This document shows, piece after piece, positions 11,111 through 21,465 of a stretch of 64,000 bases of DNA. A program made the translations under genes and the position numbers. The DNA lies in NCBI GenBank assembly GCA_029582155.1, contig CM055898.1:34216955-34280954 (forward strand), written 5' to 3'. The first letter of the stretch is position 1. Every line of letters begins with the position of its first letter. This DNA comes from Panopea generosa (lineage: Eukaryota; Mollusca; Bivalvia; Adapedonta; Hiatellidae). Under the pieces are notes generated by a model. It saw nothing but the letters and a program-made list of their open reading frames with translations, did not search any database and was not told the origin of the DNA.

Positions 11111-12239
11111 CAATATTGAAAGTGTATTAATTAATCAGCCACATTCAAAAGAGAAGGTCTGTTCATACAGAGGTAATATTGATATAAATAAATAAGAAGG
11201 AAAAGTTCTTGAAGACAAAAAAATCCGTCTAAATAGATATTAAAGTACAATGTCTAGATTGATAAACACTAGCTCCTTATTGTAATGAGTTCGAATCCTT
11301 TCAGGAGCAGACATTTTTATGTATGGAATTTGATTGACTAGCTTAATAAGGATAGTCTGTGGGTGCCTGTCTGATCATGAACAAGAGGCGTAAATGGGCC
11401 TTAAATCACTCATCTGAAATACCTTAGTGACCTAGTATGTTTAAGTCCATATTGTAGTGTTAAACATGACGTTGCTGAACTAGCCTTTAGTCGGTTTGGC
11501 CCATTTCAGAACGTGTTCAAGATATTATCCGTATCAGTTAAGCATCTTTGCAAGTTTGGATACAATCGGTTGAAAAATGTGGCGTACAAGATCAAAAAGT
11601 CAATATTTTGGTGTTAAACAGGACATAACTCCACTAGCATTAGGTTGATTTAATACCAAGCATCTGTGCAAGTTAGATAAGAATTGGTTTACAAATGTGG
11701 ACCCTAGCATAGCAAAAAACCCTCCCCCACCCACTTCATATCAGATGATTCCTTTCTTCTCTAAATATTTATAAGTTTAACTATGGCTTAAAAGTGTCAT
11801 TTAAAATAAAAGGCTATAAATAAATATAAATACGTACCTAATAATTCAGCAATCGTTTTCAAATGCTGGGTGAAATTTTCAAATTTGTCAAACTCTGGAG
11901 GGAAACAAACTTGTGTGTTGAAGTCGAAGTTAAAATGATGATACAATGATGATAGATTATGACTATATAATTAAAAATTTAAGGATTTAAAAATATTTTA
12001 TTAAAAGGGTATGTATTTTATGCATTCAAAATAAATTATTCTAACTTCAGTTAGAATAGTTTTGCACTAAACAATGTATCCCCTTGAGAAAGAATATTTT
12101 TGTAAAATGTAAATATTAAACAAAACAAAATATGTTCAAGCCTAATATTTTACAGGCTATGTATTACCATATAACAGTTAAAGTTATGACATAAAAACAT
12201 TTTCGTAAAATCGGTAGTTAGAATAGTTTTGTGCTTGGC
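11111..12239. other. Spacer with a weak dispersed repeat
   Basis: No gene was found. The stretch 11390-11720 contains phrases such as 'gaacaagaggcg', 'gttgctgaactag' and 'caagtttggatacaatcgg' repeated loosely (for example 11545 and 11660), suggesting a degraded dispersed repeat of the bivalve type. The rest is AT-rich. Confidence 0.4.
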
Positions 12240-12779
12240 CCTCGATATATAGTACAACTATTATTAAGATTTTACGACTTATGCACAACTATGGCGTTTA
12301 TTTGTTTAAAAAGTATTAGCCGTCTTTTTTAAAAATTTCTTTCGTATCTCCAAATGTGAATAATTCAAAAAGGTATTTTATGTTGAATATAAGGTTTCCT
12401 TAACGTTTAATTGGGTTAAGTACATTTATTGAGCTATTAACAGTATGCGTTAACCAATATTGTATTATAACATATTCGAATACATTATTGTATCACATAC
12501 TCGAATATATATAAATATCGTATCGCCAATTATATTTTCACCAATTCGAATACATATAACGCATCGCCAATTATGTTATTACATATTCGAATACAAATAA
12601 CGCATAGCCAATTATTTAATCGCATATTTGAATACTGCGTGATATATCGCATTTGAACTGAATGACTGATATCACCAATTGAATTATATAATATCGCGTA
12701 CACGAAAGTGTGATGTTACATATTTCAGTTTAAATGAGAAATATCACGTTTTTGTTTTTGATTGCGTGCTATCACGCTA
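12240..12779. repeat. Duplicated block, copy 2, with TATTCGAATA tandem repeats
   Basis: Near-identical to 3960-4500: the same 'tattagccgtc...aaggtttccttaacg' unique part followed by degenerate 'catattcgaata' units and 'gatatatcgcatttgaactgaatgactgatatcacc'. Copy 2 ends directly against composite LINE copy 3. Confidence 0.78.
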
Positions 12780-13137
12780 AGTAATAATAGTTTTCGGGAA
12801 GTAACTATACAAGATTCAAGTTCATTCGTCTTTATTCAGTAATTTAAACATAAAATGTTTCTTATTACATACAAATTCAAATAATAAATGTAACACATGA
12901 CACGCAGATCAATATTACGTTAGATTCTGTTAAATTAGAAAATAACGTTATTTAAATACATATATTTTTCAATAGTTTCTGAGGTTGGACAAATATAAAT
13001 TAAACATTTAATTACTTTGTCAAATACATACTTGAGTAAACCAACACATTAACAGATGTATGTATATATTACGTATTTTGATTATAAAAGGAAATGCGAG
13101 CACTAAAAGTTTGATGAATAAACTTACACAAATTTAA

Positions 13138-13574
13138 AGGGATTATATTGGCATATTACCGTCAATTCCCTGTCCTAAATACACACGCCCAGCATGAAGA
13201 TATACGCGTCTAAATAGTTTAATTGCATAACCTCTTTATTACAAACAACCGGTTTCTGAAGCCATGTTTTGTTTTTGTTTACTTTTGCCATGCTTTCGCG
13301 TTTCCGATCAATCATCGGATAACATCGTGAAGACTCGCTCCCGATCTTGTTTTCGAGGCTTTGTTCGGGAAGTTTACGTAGTTCAATGTAAACATTGCGC
13401 AATATTTTATTGCGGGGCGTATTAAAGTTTTTGCCAATATTCAATTATGTTAATTTGATATCTTTCAAGTAAATAAAGGTTACATGTCAATACATAAGCA
13501 TTATTTTTTGCACACTGCTTACAGGAAAAGTCTGGACTAACAGCGTGTTTGTGTTACTTGCCAATATAATCCCG
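13138..13574. mobile_element. TTAA MITE, long copy (437 bp)
   Basis: The element starts AGGGATTATATTGGCA and ends TGCCAATATAATCCCG, giving imperfect 16-bp terminal inverted repeats. It is flanked by TTAA on both sides (13134-13137 and 13575-13578). Composite copy 2 shows the uninterrupted site 'aaatttaacaagactg' near 7605. TTAA duplication is characteristic of piggyBac-type elements. It encodes no transposase; an 89-residue minus-strand frame at 13175-13444 has no recognisable domain. Confidence 0.88.
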
Positions 13575-13626
13575 TTAACAAGACTGAATGCTTCTTACTT
13601 TGACAATAAATTTAACTCAATGCATT

Positions 13627-13812
13627 TTAACATATTTGGCCGTTTATAACTATATGATTTAATATACGGATATTTTGATAACTGGAACATATTAACATAT
13701 GGTATTCGTCTTCAATGTCGTTAAAGTTACAAAGAGTGCAATAGCAAAATAAAGGTGTCTCGTCAGACCATTTGGCTGACCCTTCCAATAGGGGTGACAC
13801 TATAATAAACAA
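13627..13812 (-). pseudogene. LINE A C-terminal fragment
   Basis: The frame contains ETPLFCYCTLCNFND, then IEDEYHMLICSSYQNIR, the CxxC...DEYH..L.C..Y...R pattern commonly found at the C-terminus of invertebrate LINE ORF2 proteins. The rest of the protein, including the reverse transcriptase, is absent. Copy 2 extends the same tail further (RKNFIKSYYYKRP). Confidence 0.68.
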
Positions 13813-14031
13813 ACACTGTACTTTACATTTATACTATTACAATTTTGATTGTTTGTTTAATGTTCGGATGGTCACTTTTTGCCTGGCGATATTTTAGCAT
13901 TTTCCTTCGCTACAAATAGAAATAGCACACATATTGTACTATTCTAATGAATAGTATCAAGATGTTTCTGACCAAGAAAAAGCAAATCTAAATTGAAATT
14001 TTTTTTACATAATCTACCATTTCAATGTTAA

Positions 14032-14258
14032 AGGGATTGTATTGGCATATTACCGTCAATTCCCTGTCCTAAATAGACACGCCCAGCATGAAGATACACT
14101 TATAAGTTAGAGATATACGCGTCTAAAGTGTCTAATTGCATAACCTCTTTATCAAATAAAGGTTATACGTCAATACATAAGCATTATTTTGTGCACACTG
14201 CATAGAGAAAAAGTCTGGATTAGCAGCGTGTTTGTGTTACTTGCCATTATAATCCCTT
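14032..14258. mobile_element. TTAA MITE, short copy (227 bp)
   Basis: Same family as 13138-13574: starts AGGGATTGTATTGGCATA, ends GCCATTATAATCCCTT, flanked by TTAA at 14028-14031 and 14259-14262. Composite copies 1 and 2 show the empty site 'caatgtttaataaat' (2761 and 8024). It lacks about 230 internal bases present in the long copy (13240-13470). Confidence 0.86.
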
Positions 14259-15005
14259 TTAATAAATACAAAATTTAGAATATTCCAATGCAAAAACATA
14301 ATGAGAATCTTACTTAATAATAAATTTCTGTATAAATGTAATAGTTATAATACAAGTTCATGTGAATTTTACAATATGCATGTCGAAACAAACAAACATT
14401 TATGTTGGGAGTGTCACATTTCGAGAGGTTTTTGGACAAAACTTGAAGTGTAACTGAATGAAAAATAGATTTGGATTATTCAACGATTTCTCTTGGGAGT
14501 AGTTATTCTAGTTTATCAAACTTCATATTAATTTATGGAAAATATTATTTTCTAAAACAAGCATGAACAAAGTTCAACAGTTTAATAAACGTCTTAAAAT
14601 ATCATGAAAAATTTGAAAAAAATAAAAGCGAGTAACAAAGATAAAGTGAAAATAAATGTAATAAGCACCATACTCTACTTTCATGACTGCTACTATTTAT
14701 TTTCCTTCTTCTATTCACGTCGTTTTTTCCTTTTCCTCTTTCTTTCCCCGTCTTTTCTTTATTCTCCTTATTTCATACAATACATTCATGTTAAAATGTT
14801 AACTTTATGTATTATATCAAATATATTTGCAAAATATATGTATAAAGAAATTATAAAAAAACAACAACAAAAATAACAAGATGTTTCTGACCGATGCAGA
14901 GAAGAATAGAAAATGAATAAAATCTTATTTGACTTGCTTTCGGATATTTCCAGACAACCATTAGACGATGGTATAACAGTCATTGAGTTTCTTTCCTGTA
15001 GACGT

Positions 15006-16034
15006 TTAATTGTCACCTGTGATACCACATCTCCTACAAAACATGTCCACAAACTTTCGTCTGTACATGTCTGACATTAGAATATAGATAACAAAATCAA
15101 TGGCTACATTGACAGTCATAAAAGTATTGCCCACGTCTGTGAACAACCAGAACATGTTCTTCTCACTGCCAGAGAAAGAGAACTTTCTGTCTATAATAGA
15201 CAGAGTTTGGATGCACATTTGTGGTAGTGTTAGTAACGTGTGCATAACAAGGACTGCGAGTATGGTGATCGTAATGCGCATGTGCCGATTCACCAGGTTA
15301 GAACTGCTTGACAGCATTCTTTTACGGAAGTTCATGATGGATCTGTACTGAATAGGGATTGCAATGTTCAAACACACTATAATTATAAAGGGTATAAACT
15401 CAACCAAAACTGTTTCTATTTTGATATATATTAGGTAGAAATCATGCATACTCTCCTTGGGCCTAACTTTGTAAACGGTTATATTTTTCTCGTTATCAAT
15501 ATCTTCTAATATTTCAAAACAAAGGGGGAACGGTATACACAGAACAAAAGCAAATATTACAACAGTTAAAATTATTTCTTGGGGATATTTCGCAAGCATA
15601 GTTTCTTTGACATTCAGGGGTGATCGGATTGCGACAAGGCGCTCACATGACATTATAATCATGAAAAATTTGGAAAGAAACGAAAATGAGACCGCAACAA
15701 AAACAATAGAACTAAGCGTGTACGCGTATAATAAATTAGACAATATTTCATCAAAACTGTTAATTATGTGTATTAAACACATCGCCAGTACCATGAACAG
15801 ATAGCCGGTATCAACTATTGTTAAGGCAGACAAGTACATGTAAACAGATTGACGTTGCTGCTGTGCTGTCTTGACGAGAATGGCCGCCGCTGCGCTGTTG
15901 CCGATGATACCAAACGTACAGAGGATTGGGTTGATGAGTGCGTAGCAGATAAACTGGACGAGGTCGTGTAGCTCGTCCGAAATCATGGGCTCGGTGACGT
16001 CACGTGTGTCATTGTTTGCTGCAGTGCCAACCAT
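15006..16034 (-). CDS. Rhodopsin-like G-protein-coupled receptor, orphan, intronless
   Basis: A complete 342-residue plasma-membrane receptor. Seven hydrophobic segments lie at roughly residues 25-54, 63-92, 103-128, 152-176, 202-228, 252-276 and 295-320. Landmarks: GN in TM1 (residues 45-46), LTIVD in TM2 (Asp75), CERL in place of DRY at the end of TM3 (130-133), LP in TM6 (270-271) and NVAIDFVIY in place of NPxxY in TM7 (309-317). A glycosylation sequon (NDT, 8-10) lies in the short N-terminus, and a basic tail (YRRKFVDMFCRRC) follows TM7. The usual Cys at the top of TM3 and its partner in the second outer loop are not evident. The overall look is of the peptide receptors (FMRFamide- or Srw-like) that are expanded in molluscs; the ligand cannot be named. 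No introns, no in-frame breaks. The start chosen is the first Met; a second Met at residue 17 would still precede TM1. Confidence 0.88.
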   Translation of the reverse strand: MVGTAANNDTRDVTEPMISDELHDLVQFICYALINPILCTFGIIGNSAAAAILVKTAQQQRQSVYMYLSALTIVDTGYLFMVLAMCLIHIINSFDEILSNLLYAYTLSSIVFVAVSFSFLSKFFMIIMSCERLVAIRSPLNVKETMLAKYPQEIILTVVIFAFVLCIPFPLCFEILEDIDNEKNITVYKVRPKESMHDFYLIYIKIETVLVEFIPFIIIVCLNIAIPIQYRSIMNFRKRMLSSSSNLVNRHMRITITILAVLVMHTLLTLPQMCIQTLSIIDRKFSFSGSEKNMFWLFTDVGNTFMTVNVAIDFVIYILMSDMYRRKFVDMFCRRCGITGDN

Positions 16035-17804
16035 TGTGTTTGTTTATACTTGTTTATTATACAACACTGTCATTTAGAAGATACTGTGGTTCTGATTTTT
16101 TGTGTGCATTTTCTTTAATCCAATACAGTTATTATCATCTCATTTGCAAATTTAGAAATAAAATATTTTTTGCAATATGGTTTGTCTTTATTTAAATTTT
16201 ATGGTGACCATATTAATATTTCAAAGAACAAATAGTATATGTGTATAGCATCACTTGTTTTTCTTCATATTTACATGCAATAAAGTAGTTGACGAGTAGT
16301 TCGTACTTACATTGCTGATGAAGATAGGTACTGTCTGGTATATAATCTAAATTTAAATGTCATTTTATAGACCATAAACAAATTAAATTTTGTATGTTTT
16401 AGCACGCTCCTGTTTTACATGTTCATTACCAGCAGCAAGTCATGGTGTAACCATTGCAGATAGTACAGTGTAGTTTATTTGTCATTACACGACCACTGCA
16501 TGCTTTTATGTAACTTTCAAGAACAGTCGGTGCCCCTTTTTTAACTGAAAATCGCTAATAATTACAATGCACACAGTTCTGTTATGCCACACGCAACATG
16601 CGTATGAATGGGATCTAAGCGTATCCAAATTATCTTCTACACATAGAATGTATAACCCGATTGGCTTACAATGCTCAGTTACGTCTTGTGACAATAACAA
16701 ATTCTGATTGTTAATTTTAAAATGGTCCAGCTAAAGCTTATGCAAAATGTCGTCCGGATTGCAAATAAGTCTGATGAATTAATAGTCTCCTAATATTATA
16801 TATTCTAACTTTCTGTTGACATCAATAATCTCCATGATTATCATAATCAACAGTTTTAATCACAATCCGACAATACAGATCGAAATAATGTTCACGTTTA
16901 TTTCCTTTCAAAGCCGCGTGAATTTTGAAAACTCTTCAAATAACAAATCAAATGCAAATTTAGTTTTGCAAAGAAAGAACTTCTTGTAAATGATGATAAG
17001 TAGCAACTGTGATAACCGCTCATCGTCCATCTGTACTATCACAAAACATCCTCAACTCTTTATATACATACTGTACAACGTTAGCTCTACTGAAACTTAA
17101 CTCTACAACTTTTCTTCGATGAAATTTTTGTCCAATTATTTTCCTCGTGCTGGCATGATAAATTCTCCGACTGTTTAGCCGTGTGCAATGACGTTAAAAC
17201 AGAGTGTTTCTGTTGCCACTATTAATCGTATCATTTGTTAGATAAAGTCGCTTTCTGAAATGCAGGTAAATATCTTTGAAGCCTTAATTGACACTTCGTA
17301 ATGTAAAATGGAAATTTTGTGTGAATTCCAATATGACGATTGTTTTATGTAAGTGAAAGCAACGGAAGAGAAAATGTACACTATCTAAGAAAATGTCGAG
17401 ACGGTCGTCATAGCTAAGTTTAATAAGCGTGCTCATTCTGCTGCTAAATCTATGGCATGGACTGGAGTGTGCTATAACAGCGAAGTGGGCGTTAGATTAA
17501 TTGACAAAGGGACAACATATAACCCTAATTTTCTCAAACCTTTCTGGAAAAAAATATGCTAATGCTTAACGCAGTCCTCTCCCAAGATTCAAGATTCAGA
17601 ATCCAGTCACACGGCACAAAGAGAAAACTAACTGAGATATTAATTAACCTTATGTTACACGCATGGTAGGTCAGGTGTAAAATACTGGACCAGCACTTTA
17701 ACGTTATGGTTATTAAGTATTCTACGTTGATATGCTAATAACATAATTCAATTCACAAATGAGCATTTGTTGAAATGACATGTTTCTGCTTCAGATTTTA
17801 AAAC
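16035..17804. other. Unique sequence upstream of the receptor gene
   Basis: No coding exon or repeat family was recognised. The part nearest 16035 presumably holds the receptor's 5' UTR and promoter, but no specific element could be identified. Confidence 0.45.
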
Positions 17805-17805
17805 A

Positions 17806-18036
17806 GGACCTCCGTGGCCGAGTGGTCTAAGGTGCCGACTCAAAATCACTTACCTCTCATCGCTAAGGTCGTGGGTTAGAGTCCCGCTCGCTCCAAAAAC
17901 CTTATGTGAGAAAGTTTAAAAGTTACTTGCGGCAGGACGGTCTGACTCAGTCTGAGGTCTTCCTCCACCAGTAAAACTGAATATGCCATATATAACCTGA
18001 AATGTGTTGAAAATGGCGTTTAACCCCATTAAAAGA
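17806..18036 (+). mobile_element. tRNA-Leu-derived SINE, family B, copy 1
   Basis: The head (17806-17896) resembles a class II tRNA-Leu: TGGCCGAGTGGTCTAAGG is the A-box region, the anticodon loop reads TCAAAAT (CAA), and the B-box region is GGTCGTGGGTTAGAGTCCC. The anticodon stem does not pair well, so it is not a working tRNA. The body contains 'cttgcggcaggacgg' and 'gaggtcttcctccacc', and the tail is 'gttgaaaatggcgtttaacccc' followed by A-rich sequence. Reverse-strand relatives lie at 28823, 41377 and 47050. Confidence 0.82.
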
Positions 18037-18149
18037 ACGCTAACGGAAAAGCGTTCTGGTATAAGTTGAACACCTTGAAAGTTTTAAAAATCAGTACTAG
18101 TGGTACACATTTAAGCAGTCTACACATTCACTGCTTCAATGGGAACTCA

Positions 18150-19958
18150 ACAGTAAAGTATGTGGGAACTTCAATAGTAGAGCATGTGGGAACTTCAATA
18201 GTAGAGCATGTGGGAACTTCAAAAGTGGAGCATGTGGGAACTACAATTGTAGAGCTGGTGGGAACTTCAATAGAAGAGCAAGTGGGAAATTCAATAGTAG
18301 AGCATATGGGAACTTCAATAGTATAGTATGTGGGAACATCAATAGAAGAGCATGTGAAAACGCCAGTAGTAGAGCATGTGGGAACTCCAATAGAAGAGCA
18401 TGTGGGAACTTCAGTAGTAGAGCATGTGGGAACTCAATAGAAGAGCATGTGGGAACTTCAATAGAAGAGCAATTGGGAACATCAATAGTAAAGCATGTGG
18501 GAAATTCAATAGAAGAGCATGTGGGAACATTAATAGTAGAGCATGTATAAACTAAATAGTAGAGCATGTGGACACTTCAATAGAAGAGCATGTTGGAACT
18601 TCAGTAGTAGAACAAGTGGAAACTTCAAAAGTAGAGTATGTATGCACTAAATAGTAGAGCATGTGGGAACTTCAGTGGTAAAGCATGTGGGAACTTCAAT
18701 AGAAGAGCACGTGAAAACTTCAGTAGTAGAGCAAGTGGGAATTCAAAAGTAGACAATGTGGGAACTTCAATAGTAAGTTATGTGAGAATTTTGATAGTAG
18801 AGAATGTTGGAACTTCAATAGTTTAGCATGTTGGAACTTCAATAGTAGAGTATATGGGAACTTCAATAGTAGGGCATGTGGGAACATCAATAGTAGAGCA
18901 TATATTGACTCAATAGCAGAGCATGTGGGAACTTCAATAGTAAAGCATGTTGATACTGCAGTAGTAGAGTATGTGGGAATTTCAATAGAAGAAGCATATG
19001 GGTACTTCAATAGTAGAGCATGTGGGTACTTCAATAGTAGAGCATGAGGGAACTTCAATAGTAGAGCACTTCAATAGAAGAGCATATGGGTACTTCAATA
19101 GAAAAGCATGTGGGAACTTAAATAGTAGAGCATGTAGGAACTTCAATAGTATAGCATGTGAAAACCTCAATAGCGGAGCATGTGGGAACTTCAGTAGTAG
19201 AGCATGTGGGAACTTCAATAGTAGAGCATGTGAAAACCTCAATAGCGGAGCCTGTTGGGACTTCAGTAGTAGCGCATGTGAAAACCTCAATAGCGGAGCC
19301 TGTTGGAACTTCAGAAGTAGAGCATGTGAAAACTTCAATAGAAGAGCATGTGGGAACTTCAGTAGTAGAGCATGTGAAAACTTTAATAGAAGAGCATATG
19401 GGTACTTCAATAGAAAAGCATGTGGGAACTTCAATAGTAGAGCATGTGGGAACTTCAATAGTATAGCATGTTGATACTGCAGTAGTAGAGCATGTGGGAA
19501 CTTCAATAGAAGAGCATATGGGTACTTTATAGAAAAGTATGTGGGAACTTCAATAGTAGAGCATGCGGGAACTCAATAGCAGAGCATGTGGAAACGTCAG
19601 TAGTAGAACATGTGGGAACTTCAATAGTAGAGCATGTGGAAACTTTAGTAGTAGAGCATGTGAAAACCTCAATAGCGGAGCATGTGGGAACTTCAGTAGT
19701 AGAGCATATGGGAACTTCAATAGTAGAGCATGTGAAAACCTCAATAGCGGAGCCTGTTAGAACTTTAGTAGTAGAGCATGTGAAAACTTCAATAGAAGAG
19801 CATGTGGGAATTTCAATAGCAGAGCATGTGTAAAATAGCAGGCGGGAACTAAGAACTACAGCATGTGGGAATTTCAACAGTACAGCTGTGGGAACTTCAG
19901 TAGTTGAGCATATGTGAACTAAATAGTAGAGCATGTGGGAACTTCAATAGTAGAGCAC
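18150..19958. repeat. 24-bp minisatellite, about 75 units
   Basis: The consensus unit is GAACTTCAATAGTAGAGCAT followed by GTGG. Because 24 is a multiple of three, several frames on both strands stay open for 60-170 codons (for example GTSIVEHV on the plus strand), so these frames are not evidence of genes. Variants such as 'aaaacctcaatagcggagc' recur at spaced positions (about 19160, 19232, 19290, 19666, 19736), showing a higher-order pattern. The array begins about 110 bp beyond the tail of the tRNA-Leu SINE. Confidence 0.92.
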
Positions 19959-21216
19959 ATAAAACACTCTTGGATATTTGATCATTCGTTCCAACATCTG
20001 TACTTGATAGTATTTATAATATAAGACTGTGTATTTAAAATGAACGCAAAAAAGGCTTATTTATCAACAGCTTTAAGGATAACTGAGCTTTTGATTGGAT
20101 AGCAAGGCTGATAAATTTAAAACTACGGGTTAAGCTTCCCAGTCAATTAACAAGGCTAAACTTGCTTTTAAATTCCGTGACATTTGGCCATTATTATATG
20201 AATCGCTTATTTAAAGTCTACGATGTAATGTACTGGAATAACTGGATAGAATCTTAACAGATATTTTTATTTCAACTAATGCCATTGCCAATAGTTAGCT
20301 CTGAACATTACCCGATATGATTATCCTGCAACCCGGTGTTTTAAGGTTGTTGGAAAATTGAAATCGTTTACAAATAAATGCATACTGCATGGTTAATTTG
20401 CTAACTAGTATGTGAATTTTAAAGAACAGTTGCATTTATGTTAATATGTAAGCAAAAAAAGACAACTCGTACAATTCACTCATATAAAGTTCGACAAAGG
20501 TATTGCCCTTTACTGTGCCATCTAACAGATCTGGACTGCATTTCACAAAATAAGTTAATCTTAAATTTCTACATTGTATGTTTAAATTTTGATTTGGACA
20601 TTTGAAATGAATGTATTTCCAGAAATATATCATTTTCTGCATGATTTGAGCCAACTTGAGGTTCATTTCAGGCAAAATGTCACGTGAATTAGATTGTTAA
20701 ATAAAATCAGTCTACATCTGATAGCTGAGGAATGAAGGTTGACAAATTAAATAAATGCCAGTTTTGATTTATGTCCAATATTCCAAAGGTTGGTCAAACT
20801 TAATTATGTTATATTTAATTGCCACGACAGTAATATGCTTTGCTTTAACATATTATGTCATGTGATTTTAAATGGTGTGAAATATTGTATTTCTGAATGA
20901 CATTGAAATTTTGAATTGATTGCAAAAACGCAGTTTTTCCCATCAACACATTTTTATCTATTATGTACATTGTGATCATGATTATGATTTGTAGATATAA
21001 ATACCGACAGCCAATTGAAAAATGGAAGAGAAAGAGTGAGAGAAAAACACTTAATTCCACAATTTTGTATGTTCCGCATTAATTAAAATGAGAGGTGTAA
21101 GTGATAAAGCAGTTATATATATATATATATATATAAAGAGATAATTAAATTCACAACAACGAAATTTACGATTTTTGGGATCTTTTCAGATGCTCATTCA
21201 CAATACATGATATAGA
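19959..21216. other. Unique AT-rich spacer
   Basis: No gene was recognised. A short (TA)n run lies at about 21114-21135. Confidence 0.5.
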
Positions 21217-21458
21217 TATGGAGAAAATTATTTGTGAATAACCACGACATAAATGTACAAACCAGACTACGGCGAGTGCACCCTGTCCAGATGTGTTACA
21301 TGTAATTCCATAGTATATAAGCCATGGTCGACACCAAATTTATTGGTTTGGCAGAGGCCTTGATTTTGTATCTATGGTTTGCATTGTAGCTAGGCGCACT
21401 CGCCAAAGTCTGTTCTGTACATTTATGTCTTGGTTATTCACAAATAATTATCTCCATA
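21217..21458. mobile_element. MITE with about 66-bp terminal inverted repeats, probable TA target
   Basis: The left end TATGGAGAAAATTATTTG (21217) and right end CAAATAATTATCTCCATA (to 21458) are inverted copies, and the match continues inward for about 66 bp through 'gaataacca(c/a)gacataaatgtaca' to 'ggcgagtgc(a/g)cc'. If the outer TA pairs are the target duplication, this is a Tc1/mariner-type non-autonomous element. There is no coding capacity. It lies next to the left edge of the 26-bp minisatellite. Confidence 0.85.
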
Positions 21459-21465
21459 TTTATAT

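Larger units (their letters stand above)
12780..14830. mobile_element. Composite LINE-tail repeat, copy 3, with two MITE insertions
   Basis: This copy has the same plan as copy 2. The LINE A tail on the minus strand reads FCYCTLCNFNDIEDEYHML in the frame ending near 13627. The LINE B tail on the plus strand runs from about 14265, with a HLCWECHISRGFW-type segment near 14390-14440 followed by a stop. The left edge is truncated against the duplicated block. It lacks the SINE of copy 2 and has instead two TTAA MITEs, at 13138 and 14032. Confidence 0.7.

Noticed and set aside
11280-11330. A short GAGTTCGAATCC B-box-like sequence suggesting another SINE
   Set aside because: Only the B-box-like word is present; no A-box, body or tail could be matched.
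15100-15804. Plus-strand frames inside the receptor gene
   Set aside because: They are antisense to the receptor reading frame and have no domain of their own.
17806-17896. A possible functional tRNA-Leu gene
   Set aside because: The anticodon stem does not pair, and the head is followed by a SINE body and tail that recur at 28823, 41377 and 47050.
18066-19934. Several long open frames on both strands, such as GTSIVEHV repeats and FPHALLLK repeats
   Set aside because: They are produced by the 24-bp minisatellite, whose length is a multiple of three; frames on both strands are open at once and start or stop at unit variants.
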